The notes: generated from the sequence alone by a model not told the origin. A stretch of 42,888 nt of DNA from Candidatus Moraniibacteriota bacterium (GCA_013336285.1 JAAXTX010000007.1:1-42888), one strand, 5' to 3'. Positions 15,196 through 21,959 are shown, counted from the stretch's first letter. Made by a program: numbers and translations.

Positions 15196-15921
15196 TCAGA
15201 CGTGCAATTCGGTGATATACAGCTGTCCTTGCTGTATCCCTCGTCTCGATTCATATATCCAGGTCCTTTCCCCTTTGAATCCGAGAGACGTACCCACCGA
15301 TAACGGGTCCATTGATTCGCCGCCGAAGCTATACGACGGCACCACTATCGCTCCACCTTCCTTCAGATGATGGCGTGATTCGCTTAAGAATCGCCGAAGG
15401 AGCACCGGCGGCATGATCATACTTGCCGAAATAGTATCTCCTTCGGGCGGATGTCCCGGAAAAAACGGGATGTTCCAGAGAATCATATCGAATGTCTCCG
15501 GCACTTGCTCGAAGAGGTCGCTCTTTCGAACATCACAGATGGAATTGACCACGAAGCGGTTTACATTATCCTCTGTATTCCTTACGGCACGCTCGGAGAT
15601 ATCCGACATGATTACTCGCTTCGCTCCACAAAGCGCCATAACAATTCCAAGGAGCCCGGTACCGGAGCCAATCTCCAATACGTTCTTATTCCAGAATAAT
15701 CGGGTGTTGTTTGCCAGGAAGCGCGCATGACGCCCTCCGGATGCTTTAAAAGGATCCCACACCCCACGTTGAATCTGAAATTCACGAAGTATCCTGTCTC
15801 CGAATCCGCTGATATCGAAGTCGACGGATGTATCGGGATGCTGATGAGCCTCCCACTGACTCCGCACGAATGATGCCTGTTCGTCCGTCATGAGACTGAG
15901 ATTTTCTGTTTTTAGGTTCAT
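15196..15921 (-). CDS. Class I SAM-dependent methyltransferase, 241 aa
   Basis: Rossmann-type methyltransferase: motif I VLEIGSGTGLLGIVMA, acidic end of strand 2 in VIMSDISERAV, and the motif IV region ILWNIPFFPGHPP. The NIPF sequence resembles the NPPY/F motif of enzymes that methylate amide or amino nitrogens (PrmC/HemK-like). Strand 6 and 7 elements (LKEGGAIVVPSYS) complete the fold. The N-terminal 60 residues (QWEAHQHPDTSVDFDISGFGD) are not familiar. The substrate is unknown. The start at 15921 has GGAGG 8 nt upstream. An ATG five codons earlier would place this Shine-Dalgarno inside the gene. Confidence 0.8.
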   Translation of the reverse strand: MNLKTENLSLMTDEQASFVRSQWEAHQHPDTSVDFDISGFGDRILREFQIQRGVWDPFKASGGRHARFLANNTRLFWNKNVLEIGSGTGLLGIVMALCGAKRVIMSDISERAVRNTEDNVNRFVVNSICDVRKSDLFEQVPETFDMILWNIPFFPGHPPEGDTISASMIMPPVLLRRFLSESRHHLKEGGAIVVPSYSFGGESMDPLSVGTSLGFKGERTWIYESRRGIQQGQLYITELHV

Positions 15922-16105
15922 TTGTTTTTCCTCCATAGTATTTTTCGCAAAAAATGCACACCTGAGCAGGAAGCTTTCTCCTATTGTTTCTATGCTTTTA
16001 AAGTTCTCTTCCTGTCGCCAGCCGATATGATGGTTGTACGACTCCTGATATTACCAGAAGCGGGAATAAAGAAAATCCCTTTCCTGTGCCGATTTCTTGA
16101 CCGGA

Positions 16106-16134
16106 TTGAGGCTTTGTTATACCCTGAATATTAT
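16106..16134 (+). promoter_or_regulatory. Candidate promoter of the 245-aa TrmB-like regulator
   Basis: TTGAGG (16106-16111), 17-bp spacer, TATTAT (16129-16134). A 20-nt leader without Shine-Dalgarno follows. Confidence 0.55.
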
Positions 16135-16160
16135 AAAGTCACAATTTTTTGACTACTTTT

Positions 16161-16898
16161 ATGAAAGAGAAGCTCATTGAGCTCGGATATACGGAACGGG
16201 AAGCAGAACTCTACCTTACCCTCCTTGCTCTTGGCGATACGACTGTCGGCCCGCTCGAACGTCGTCTCGGCCTCCACAAGCAGATCATCTACAATGCCCT
16301 GGAAGACCTGAAACGCGAAGGACTTGCTACCGTCACCGTAAAGAACGGCAGAAGGCATTTCCGTGCCGCCGATCCCGATACCCTGCTTGAACGGAACGTA
16401 CGCAGACAGGAGCTCATCGAAACACTCCTTCCCGACCTCTACGCCCATGCCGGTACCACGACCCGAGGGAACGAGATACGGATTTATGAAGGTGAGGACG
16501 CCTTCCGCGCTTTTCTCCTCAAAATGATCAAAAAAGCTCCCCAAGAAAGCGTCGTCCCGATCCTCGGTGCCGGAGGGGAAGCGTTTCTCCGTATCACAAG
16601 AAAGAAGGCTTTCTTCGAACGGTACGAAAATCTCCGAAAAGACAAGAAAATCCAACACTTACTACTCATGTATGAACAGCAGCGAAACACCGACCCTGCC
16701 TATACGGTACGTCGATACGTGGAAACACGCTTCTTACCCGAAACCTTCGTACAGCCATTTGCCATACAGATTTGGCCGGACCGCATCTCGCTCGCTCTTT
16801 TTGACGAAGTCCCACGCATCATCGAAGTAGAGGGTGTCCAGATCACGAACGGATTCCGTAACTATTTCGACATTCTCTGGAAAATCGGGACGAAGTAA
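16161..16898 (+). CDS. TrmB-like transcriptional regulator, 245 aa
   Basis: N-terminal winged helix (LIELGYTEREAELYLTLLALG, then GPLERRLGLHKQIIYNALEDL and a wing GRRHFRAADP), the characteristic TrmB opening. A linker helix and a sensor-like C-terminal region with GAGGEAFLRITRKKAFFERYE follow, ending LFDEVPRIIEVEGVQITNGFRNYFDILW. It is related to the regulators at 3-275 and 11936-12667, with low identity. The ligand and target are unknown. The stop codon coincides with the first bases shared by repeat copies B and C. Start: ATG at 16161; a TTG four codons earlier is possible. Confidence 0.8.
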   Translation: MKEKLIELGYTEREAELYLTLLALGDTTVGPLERRLGLHKQIIYNALEDLKREGLATVTVKNGRRHFRAADPDTLLERNVRRQELIETLLPDLYAHAGTTTRGNEIRIYEGEDAFRAFLLKMIKKAPQESVVPILGAGGEAFLRITRKKAFFERYENLRKDKKIQHLLLMYEQQRNTDPAYTVRRYVETRFLPETFVQPFAIQIWPDRISLALFDEVPRIIEVEGVQITNGFRNYFDILWKIGTK

Positions 16899-16930
16899 GC
16901 ACCCTGAGCAACACAAACACCGGTTCCACA

Positions 16931-17025
16931 GGCAAGTAACCAAAAGGGTATACGTGCGTATACCCTTTTATATTGGTTAAGAATAGGAACGAATCAGCTT
17001 AGTTTTACAAAAAACGTACCTGACC
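16931..17025. repeat. Repeat family R1, copy B (best preserved), with a perfect 28-bp hairpin
   Basis: It contains the palindrome AAAAGGGTATACG-TG-CGTATACCCTTTT (13-bp arms), then TATTGGTTAAGAATAGGAACG and the end CGTACCTGACC. It lies between the convergent regulator and cyclase genes, where the hairpin can end transcription in both directions. Copies A and C are divergent relatives. The bases just upstream (from 16894, GAAGTAAGCACC) also match copy C. Confidence 0.8.
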
Positions 17026-17037
17026 CCTTTTCTGGCT
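17016..17037 (+). repeat. Left boundary sequence of the defence island (inverted copy at 21991-22014)
   Basis: It begins GTACCTGACCCCTTTTCTGG. The reverse complement of 21991-22014 begins GTACCTGACTCCCTTTTTCT. The two are nearly the same in opposite orientation, 5 kb apart, enclosing the cyclase/effector operon and three further genes. Confidence 0.6.
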
Positions 17038-17759
17038 CAATCGATTTTCCAGTGCCAATTGCTCCTATATATAGTCTCGCCATCCATTGCTGTCCATACT
17101 CTTTCTTCCCACATATTCACCGTGAAATCATTGTTCAACTTACTGATCTTGTTTATCCTGTCGTAGACATCCTTCGAAATGTGCACGTGGTAACCGTCCA
17201 CAGATAGCGAAGACAGCTTGACCGCGTAATTGGTTGCGTTTCCAACCCAGACCAAATCATTATTATTTCCACCCTTTATTCCGCCCCTTACAATCAAGAT
17301 CTTTCCCACATCGACCCCGATTCCGAAATTGAAATCCATGTCCGCCAGCTGTTTATTATTTTGAAAATATGCATCAATTTTTGGTTTCAAAATATACTGA
17401 CAAAACCATTTCATTTGCAACGCTGCTTTTACAGCGTTTGTTCTTTTTCCGTCACCATTAAACACAACAAGGACGCCGTCACCATTGAAACTTCTGAGTT
17501 CTCCACTATTTTCCCTGGCAATCTTTGAAACTCCCCAAAGAAACGATTTGTACATCCGAGCAGCTGTTGTACGCCTGAACCCACCAACTATTTTCGTTGA
17601 TTCCCGAATATCAATGAATAGCATCGCCAGCTCCATTTCTCTTCCCTCTTTTCCAAAGGGTATATCCGTTATTTCTGGAACAACAAGCCCGTCTTTTATT
17701 TCATATTGCCCAGAAAAAAATACGTCTATCTGTTTGTCTAAGTCATCTCTGCCTAACAT
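17037..17759 (-). CDS. Class III nucleotide cyclase, second cyclase of the Pycsar-like operon
   Basis: A 240-residue class III cyclase domain: AMLFIDIRESTK (first metal Asp50), the dimerisation helix, SFNGDGVLVVFNGD (second metal Asp94), GIGVDVGKI and WVGNATNYAVKLSS (Asn with Lys four residues later, where most adenylate cyclases have Arg). There is no membrane or sensor domain. The start codon overlaps the last 7 bases of the effector gene (ATGTTAG), so translation is coupled. Next to a PycTM effector, it is most likely a pyrimidine cyclase making cCMP or cUMP. The base cannot be decided from the sequence. It differs substantially from the first cyclase of the operon. A plain adenylate cyclase is the alternative. 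Confidence 0.8.
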   Translation of the reverse strand: MLGRDDLDKQIDVFFSGQYEIKDGLVVPEITDIPFGKEGREMELAMLFIDIRESTKIVGGFRRTTAARMYKSFLWGVSKIARENSGELRSFNGDGVLVVFNGDGKRTNAVKAALQMKWFCQYILKPKIDAYFQNNKQLADMDFNFGIGVDVGKILIVRGGIKGGNNNDLVWVGNATNYAVKLSSLSVDGYHVHISKDVYDRINKISKLNNDFTVNMWEERVWTAMDGETIYRSNWHWKID

Positions 17760-18262
17760 ACGATGCGTCTGATTATGAACTCAGCATAGACGACTATCAA
17801 GATTGATATCCCTGTCACGAACGTGATCATTGAATCTCTAAATTTCACATGCTTGGTCTGTGCAACCCCTGCAGAAGCATGTGTTTGTGATATCAAATCA
17901 TCTAGCAACTCTTCCTCAGTAGCATCTTTCAATTTTTTTCGATAACTACTCAATGAATTATCCGCTATATGCCCGAAAAAAGTAAGCGATTTAATTTTGG
18001 AATGATTTACTATACGTGGAATTATGGCGGAGAAGGATTTGCCGACGCCAAGCAATAAAAGAATGCTCGCCGTAATGAGAAGCGATATCTCCCATTTTGT
18101 GAAATCAAAACTATGTTTCCAAAACCATTTGAAAATCATCGGAAAAAGAAGTGTCAGCAGAACACCCTGAAATGCTAGAAAAATACTGATTTTCTGGTCA
18201 GCTGCTTTTATCCATTCATGGACTCTTGCGAGATTTTTTTCTACGTAGTTTCGTTCAATCAT
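17753..18262 (-). CDS. PycTM-like membrane effector (DUF5706/Pycsar effector domain)
   Basis: A 169-residue protein with the layout of the Pycsar transmembrane effector: an N-terminal helix, KAADQKISIFLAFQG leading into TM1 (about 26-46), TM2 (58-76), a cytoplasmic helical part with SLTFFGHIADNS and DLISQTHASAGVAQTKHVKFRDS, and TM3 (145-165). In known systems the effector senses the cyclic pyrimidine nucleotide made by PycC after phage infection and disrupts the membrane, stopping growth. I start it at the ATG at 18262, which overlaps the upstream cyclase stop by 8 bp. An ATG four codons earlier is also possible. The long open frame further upstream lies inside the first cyclase and is not coding. 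Confidence 0.85.
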   Translation of the reverse strand: MIERNYVEKNLARVHEWIKAADQKISIFLAFQGVLLTLLFPMIFKWFWKHSFDFTKWEISLLITASILLLLGVGKSFSAIIPRIVNHSKIKSLTFFGHIADNSLSSYRKKLKDATEEELLDDLISQTHASAGVAQTKHVKFRDSMITFVTGISILIVVYAEFIIRRIVC

Positions 18263-19085
18263 AACTATTTTCATCAAGAGCAAGAATGGCTTCACAGTAT
18301 CCTTTGCCATGCGTATCGCACCACCCGATGCTATTTGATAATTTATACAGCTTGTCAAAATCAAATTTCGGTTCCTGACTGACATCTTCTTCGGTCCAGA
18401 GATCGGTTTTTTGTCCGCTATTCCCACATCCGCAACTTTTAAGCACCAATTCGGAACCGTCATCGGAAAAAAGATTAAATACCCGCTCCGAAATAAGTAA
18501 ATCGTTTTCCTCTCCCCTCGAAGCAAGCTTGGATGCCATATTAACAGGTTTTCCGGCCCAAACCTCATTCTGTTTGTCCGTACCATCAGATGACCTTCTT
18601 AAACCAATCCTTTTTACCAAAACGGTTTTCCTATCGATGCCGATATGACAGGTTATTTTCCCATCTTCGATTTGGATATGTTTACCAATTTCATTCGCTG
18701 AAAAAGTCTTGAATGAAACTGCTGCAGCCAAAGCATGATAAAGTCGATTCGAATCGAAAAGCCCGAAAGCTCCGTCGCCTCGAACATCGATATAGGTAGC
18801 TCCAAAATGATCAAGGATACGAACCGCGGTATCCGTAAAATACTGATAAATGGCAGCTGTTGATTTGTCATGCTTCTGCGCGCTCAATTGAGTAGAATTT
18901 TTCATATCAATGAAGACGCAGGTAACGTCATCTATCCGGAGCCATTTATTTGATTCTAGTGAAAAATCACCCAGTACTGTTGGAATCGATGAGACAGACT
19001 CTACTTTCGTTTCTTCCTGATACCTCTCATAGGCAGAATTGAGGATATCTGAAATTTCCTCTTGATACCTTTCTTGTTCTGGCAT
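18255..19085 (-). CDS. Class III nucleotide cyclase, first cyclase of the Pycsar-like operon (PycC-like)
   Basis: 276 residues: an N-terminal helical segment of about 45, then a cyclase domain with VTCVFIDMKNST (Asp60), DVRGDGAFGLF (Asp104), CHIGIDRKTVLVKR and VWAGKPVNMASKLASRG (Asn with Lys where Arg is usual). A C-terminal extension with a cysteine cluster (LKSCGCGNSG) and a late CDTHGKGYC follows, which could bind zinc. Both metal aspartates are present, so it should be active. It lies 4 bp after the repressor gene and overlaps the effector gene by 8 bp. Together with the PycTM-like neighbour this identifies a Pycsar cyclase, with the product base (C or U) undetermined. Confidence 0.85.
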   Translation of the reverse strand: MPEQERYQEEISDILNSAYERYQEETKVESVSSIPTVLGDFSLESNKWLRIDDVTCVFIDMKNSTQLSAQKHDKSTAAIYQYFTDTAVRILDHFGATYIDVRGDGAFGLFDSNRLYHALAAAVSFKTFSANEIGKHIQIEDGKITCHIGIDRKTVLVKRIGLRRSSDGTDKQNEVWAGKPVNMASKLASRGEENDLLISERVFNLFSDDGSELVLKSCGCGNSGQKTDLWTEEDVSQEPKFDFDKLYKLSNSIGWCDTHGKGYCEAILALDENSYD

Positions 19086-19089
19086 AAAC

Positions 19090-19734
19090 TTAATTTTTCA
19101 TATTTTTAATAACCTCCACGACTTTCCCGCTCAAGACGTACTGACCAATCTCGCTCTCGCCAATGACGATCGGCGGATAGTCTTTCGTCGATTCGGACAC
19201 GAGCATCACCTGCTGATGCTCCTGGTCGAGATAAAACTTCTTGATGTTCGCAAGGCCATCGATCACGGAAAGCACATACTGACCGTCTTCGGGAGCTTTC
19301 ACGTCAGAATCGACTATCGCATAATCTCCCGGATCGATGCCTCTCTTAGCCTTTCCGATCTTCGCCTTATTCATCGAGAATCCGTCCGCCTGCACGGCGA
19401 ACAGTCCCTTTTTATACGGGATGATGGCACTGGAAACGCGGATGTAGCTCTGGATATAATTCTCGGCCAATTTGGTAGCTCCACCGCAATCAGCGGCGCC
19501 ATAGACCGGAATAGACACCAATCCGGATATGCGAGATACCCCCTCTTTAATCCGCTCAACCACACCACCCTCCTTGTCCAACCTAATATGCCCCTTCTTC
19601 TGAAGCTGTGAAAGGTGATGCTTCACCGTCTGAGCGTTCTTGATGCCAACCAGATCGCCAATGGCGCGATAAGTCATTTTCCCAAGATCGTGTTTTTTGG
19701 CAAGTTCGAGTAGTTTTTCCTGATTCTTATGCAT
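19090..19734 (-). CDS. LexA/UmuD-like S24 autoprotease transcriptional regulator
   Basis: 214 residues. A winged-helix N-terminus (TYRAIGDLVGIKNAQTVKHHL, then a wing) resembles LexA. A linker follows, then a peptidase S24 domain: scissile-bond region PVYGAADCGG (Cys83-Gly84), catalytic Ser120 in QADGFSMNK, the RGIDPGDYAIV strand and a catalytic Lys in LANIKKFY (165 or 166). UmuD and some phage repressors are cut at Cys-Gly, so self-cleavage on RecA-ssDNA is plausible. It is the first gene of the operon, 4 bp before the first cyclase, so it should repress the Pycsar genes and itself until DNA damage. Promoter at 19757-19785, weak Shine-Dalgarno. Confidence 0.85.
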   Translation of the reverse strand: MHKNQEKLLELAKKHDLGKMTYRAIGDLVGIKNAQTVKHHLSQLQKKGHIRLDKEGGVVERIKEGVSRISGLVSIPVYGAADCGGATKLAENYIQSYIRVSSAIIPYKKGLFAVQADGFSMNKAKIGKAKRGIDPGDYAIVDSDVKAPEDGQYVLSVIDGLANIKKFYLDQEHQQVMLVSESTKDYPPIVIGESEIGQYVLSGKVVEVIKNMKN

Positions 19735-19756
19735 AGGATTTTTTTCTTATTTTTTC

Positions 19757-19785
19757 AGCATAACAAAACTGAATACACCTGTCAA
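19757..19785 (-). promoter_or_regulatory. Promoter of the S24 repressor-Pycsar operon
   Basis: TTGACA (19780-19785), 17-bp spacer, TATGCT (19757-19762), with the start site about 15 nt before the first gene. Upstream (19798-19820) there are partly symmetrical GTTTAC/GTAAA and TTGT/ACAA elements that could bind the repressor. No clean operator stands out. Confidence 0.75.
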
Positions 19786-19826
19786 CTTTGTTTCTTTACT
19801 TGTTTACAGTATTTACAAACTATGTC

Positions 19827-19985
19827 GAATCCACACCATCGTACTCTCGAAAATGTCGCAAGGGTCGCTTTGTGAAGCCTTTTTCTCAATCAAAAACCCG
19901 AGTCCGTGTGGATGGCCGGGTTTTTGGTTGATTTTGGTTGATTCAATCGGGAGAGAAGCTGTGTTTGCCGGGGTAGAGCGACGTA
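19827..19985. repeat. Repeat family R2, copy 1
   Basis: Homologous to 20858-21060. Both contain CGCTTTGTGAAGCCTTTTT, a GC-rich hairpin (AAACCCG...CGGGTTT) and GATTCAATCGGGA-AGAAGCTGTG-TTGCCGGGGTAGAG. Read on the minus strand, the right part is the end of a coding frame, LYPGKHSFSPD-stop, followed by the terminator hairpin. It is a decayed gene end. With R1 copy C it fills the gene-free stretch between the Pycsar promoter and the TIGR02391 gene. Confidence 0.75.
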
Positions 19986-20045
19986 AGCACCGGCTCCGTC
20001 GAAAAGTAAACAAAAAAGGTATACGTGCCTATACCCTTTTATAAA
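19983..20045. repeat. Repeat family R1, copy C
   Basis: Same orientation as copy B: GTAAGCACC, then AAAGTAAACAAAAAAGG and a degenerate hairpin GGTATACGTGCCTATACC-CTTTTATA. Lacks the right part of copy B. With copy B it brackets the four-gene Pycsar operon as direct repeats. Confidence 0.65.
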
Positions 20046-20097
20046 TATTAAAATGGGTCGTTCAAATCTGCAGAAAAAAATTATACTGAATCCTATT

Positions 20098-20823
20098 CTA
20101 ATCCAAATTAATTGAATCAACGATCCTAAGAAGTTGGTTTGCAAAATGGATTATATCCGCTACCTCATATGGATCAATAAGATCCACATTTCTATGACCC
20201 GACGGATTCCTAAACGTACCATATGCGCCACAAAAAAGGTTCATTCTCGCATTTTTTTCTCCCGAGGCTTCATCAGCATTCTGATCAACCAAAGCTCCGC
20301 TAGTTGGTCCGAAGGCTTTTTTCATAAGAGCCTCTCCAAAGTCTGTATTACTAAGTTTTGCTTTTTTCCTTACTCGAACTTCAACTTCCTTAAAAGCTCC
20401 GAATACTGCCTCATCATAGTCTCCTCTAATAAATGCTGGCTTTACTTTCTTTACCAAAACAGGGTCGAGTCCGTCTGAAGGAAGGAGGTGGCCTTTCTTG
20501 TATGCTTCGAAGTTTTGATCCAGCAGAACCTTTTTTCCCCTATTAGTAATAAATGACCAATCGGTTTGGCCTGGCTTTGGAGCAATAAATAGCTCCTTCT
20601 CTAACCACATCCATGCAACCACTAAGCTTTCCTTTACGCTATCCTTATTCTCGTGACCAGTCCACTCCTTAAAGTCTGATGACGTACCCAGAGAGAAATT
20701 ATGCTTATTGAGATCCTGACTTCCAGCCTGACTCAAATACCTCAATACAAAAGGCGCAAGCTCTTCGGGCTCCATCTCTAAAAGATTTTCAATTGGTGGA
20801 AAGATTTCTTTATAGAGTGACAT
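20098..20823 (-). CDS. TIGR02391 (Ymh) family protein, HEPN-like, probable defence gene
   Basis: 241 residues. The C-terminal part carries the family pattern: GAFKEVEVRVRKKAKL, FGEALMKKAFGP-x-GAL, then a hydrophobic helix with FCGAYGTFRNPSGHR. The Arg205-x4-His210 motif is the one found in HEPN RNases. TIGR02391 proteins are common in defence and abortive-infection loci. The N-terminal part (about 1-120) with EWTGHE, WMWLEKELFIAP and SFITNRGKKVL looks like a winged helix. The codon use is AT-rich like the Pycsar operon. R2 copies lie on both sides. No clear promoter was found. Confidence 0.8.
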   Translation of the reverse strand: MSLYKEIFPPIENLLEMEPEELAPFVLRYLSQAGSQDLNKHNFSLGTSSDFKEWTGHENKDSVKESLVVAWMWLEKELFIAPKPGQTDWSFITNRGKKVLLDQNFEAYKKGHLLPSDGLDPVLVKKVKPAFIRGDYDEAVFGAFKEVEVRVRKKAKLSNTDFGEALMKKAFGPTSGALVDQNADEASGEKNARMNLFCGAYGTFRNPSGHRNVDLIDPYEVADIIHFANQLLRIVDSINLD

Positions 20824-20857
20824 AGATGCAAGATAGAAGATAAAACAAACCCTTTCC

Positions 20858-21060
20858 TGAGTTCATATCATCATACTCCCTCCGGAAGATGTCGGAAAGC
20901 ATCGCTTTGTGAAGCCTTTTTTTGAACAATCAAAAACCCGGGTCCATGCGGATCGCCGGGTTTTGGGTTGGCTTTTCGTTTGATTCAATCGGGATAGAAG
21001 CTGTGCTTGCCGGGGTAGAGCAGCGAAGAGATCTCGTACCCGCCCTCGACTTTCCAGACA
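20858..21060. repeat. Repeat family R2, copy 2, with the remnant of a gene end
   Basis: Begins GTTCATATCATCATACTCCC and continues as in copy 1. On the minus strand the frame reads RVWKVEGGYEISSLLYPGKH then SFYPD-stop, followed by a hairpin (AAACCCGGCGATCC...GGACCCGGGTTTTT). The fragment abuts the stop of the cupin gene, so an older gene has been cut off and only its end and terminator remain. I do not recognise the protein. Confidence 0.75.
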
Positions 21061-21064
21061 CGGA

Positions 21065-21406
21065 TCACGCTTTGGTCGCGATTCCGAAATAGAGCCACGT
21101 GACTTCCTGATCGGATTCATTCGATTGACGGTGTTTCTCGCCCGGCTCGATCGTAATGCAATCCCCGGCGCTCACTTCCACCCGCTCGTCGTTCACGGCA
21201 AAGACCACTTTTCCCGTTTGGATATGAAATACCTCGAACATCGTATCGTGCGAATGCGTATCGACGGACTGACCGGGCTTGAATGTGGCCTCCCCGAACA
21301 TCATCAGGTTTGGAATCTCCCCTTTCCCGATGAATACTTTTTTCTTAATGTCCGGGTTATGGGATACACCCATTTCCGGAAGTTCTTTCGTCTTGACGAC
21401 GTTCAT
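21065..21406 (-). CDS. Cupin-domain protein, 113 aa
   Basis: Single cupin barrel. Motif 1 is PGQSVDTHSHDTMFEVFHIQTG (His-x-His, then Glu, then Gly, in part) and motif 2 is GDCITIEPGEKHRQSN (Gly, Pro-Gly, His). All metal ligands are intact. Such small cupins may be isomerases, dioxygenases or sugar-binding regulators, and nothing here selects one. The start at 21406 is the first Met before the conserved part. A TTG fourteen codons earlier is possible. No Shine-Dalgarno. It lies just after the SLOG-like gene on the same strand, separated by 43 bp that hold a long inverted repeat. Confidence 0.8.
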   Translation of the reverse strand: MNVVKTKELPEMGVSHNPDIKKKVFIGKGEIPNLMMFGEATFKPGQSVDTHSHDTMFEVFHIQTGKVVFAVNDERVEVSAGDCITIEPGEKHRQSNESDQEVTWLYFGIATKA

Positions 21407-21430
21407 AGTAGTATCGATGAATTTGATTCT

Positions 21431-21473
21431 ATTCGAAAGTACGCACAACCTAGAAAATCGTGTACTTTCGAAT
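21431..21473 (-). repeat. Inverted repeat at the junction of the SLOG-like and cupin genes
   Basis: Perfect 12-bp arms ATTCGAAAGTAC / GTACTTTCGAAT around a 19-bp loop. The upstream arm is the last codons of the SLOG-like gene. No U-tract, so a simple terminator is unlikely. It may be an mRNA processing or stability element, or a protein site. Confidence 0.6.
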
Positions 21474-21959
21474 ATTTACCGGCTTTCCCTTACTCAAAGC
21501 CTTATCTACGGTATCCTGTACACCTTGGCTTTCGTTCACCTGAAAAGCGAGTAGTTCGTCTGAAAGCTCCATAACATGGGTATTTCTCTCATAATACGTG
21601 CTCGTATCCACTACGTCATTCTTAGGATTCGCAAGGATCGAATCCGGGTTTGCGCTCTTCAGCCTCTCCAGCTGGGCAATGAGTGTCTCGGCCTGTTCAG
21701 GGGTTATAACCCCTTCGTCTGCCCGCTTTCGATAATGCGCGGCATAGAGTTCAAGTGCAACCGGCAGACAAACCTTGATATGTGTGCCTAAAGGATCACG
21801 CTTCATCGCTTCGTCGGTGGCGAAATAGTCCACATTCAGCGCACCGCCGGTTACGATGCCATCACCACGCTCTATAATATCCCCGACAGCAGTCCGGACA
21901 TCGGATTCAACGGCTTTATTGGTCGCTCTCCAGGAGCCGGTAATACCTATCCATTTCAT
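21450..21959 (-). CDS. SLOG/DprA-like Rossmann protein, 169 aa
   Basis: Starts with KWIGITGSWRAT, followed by DVRTAVGDIIERGDGIVTGGALNVDYFATDEA and IKVCLPVALELY. This is the Rossmann arrangement of the SLOG/LOG/DprA superfamily, with a GITGS phosphate loop and the GGA-x-x-VD segment. SLOG proteins bind nucleotides or nucleic acids and several are predicted nucleotide-signal sensors in anti-phage systems. A C-terminal helical part (TPEQAETLIAQLERLKS) and a strand block ELLAFQVNESQGVQDTVDKA resemble the end of DprA-like folds. The ATG at 21959 lies 6 bp after TATACT (21966-21971), so it is probably leaderless. Confidence 0.7.
   Translation of the reverse strand: MKWIGITGSWRATNKAVESDVRTAVGDIIERGDGIVTGGALNVDYFATDEAMKRDPLGTHIKVCLPVALELYAAHYRKRADEGVITPEQAETLIAQLERLKSANPDSILANPKNDVVDTSTYYERNTHVMELSDELLAFQVNESQGVQDTVDKALSKGKPVNIRKYTIF

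Noticed and set aside
15922-16152. 76-codon plus-strand frame between the methyltransferase and the regulator
   Set aside because: No Shine-Dalgarno, overlaps the promoter of the regulator and has no recognisable pattern.
16919-17025. Integron attC-like site from the R1 hairpin
   Set aside because: The core sites of attC (GTTRRRY/RYYYAAC) are not arranged correctly and there is no integron integrase in the window.
18263-18586. N-terminal extension of the PycTM-like gene (about 108 codons upstream, same frame)
   Set aside because: It lies inside the first cyclase in another frame, has no membrane or family pattern, and the effector family begins where the overlap with the cyclase stop occurs.
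17037-19085. Reading the two cyclases as ordinary adenylate cyclases of cAMP signalling
   Set aside because: They have no sensor or receptor domains, sit in a four-gene operon with a PycTM-like effector, and no CRP-like protein is nearby. The alternative stays possible until the product is tested.
19890-21120. Two similar Arg/Gln-rich frames at 19890-20144 and 20863-21120 that look like a gene pair
   Set aside because: They are the same repeat (R2) read in a non-coding frame. The frame with coding character ends at LYPGKHSF-x-PD, and the similarity is explained by the repeat.
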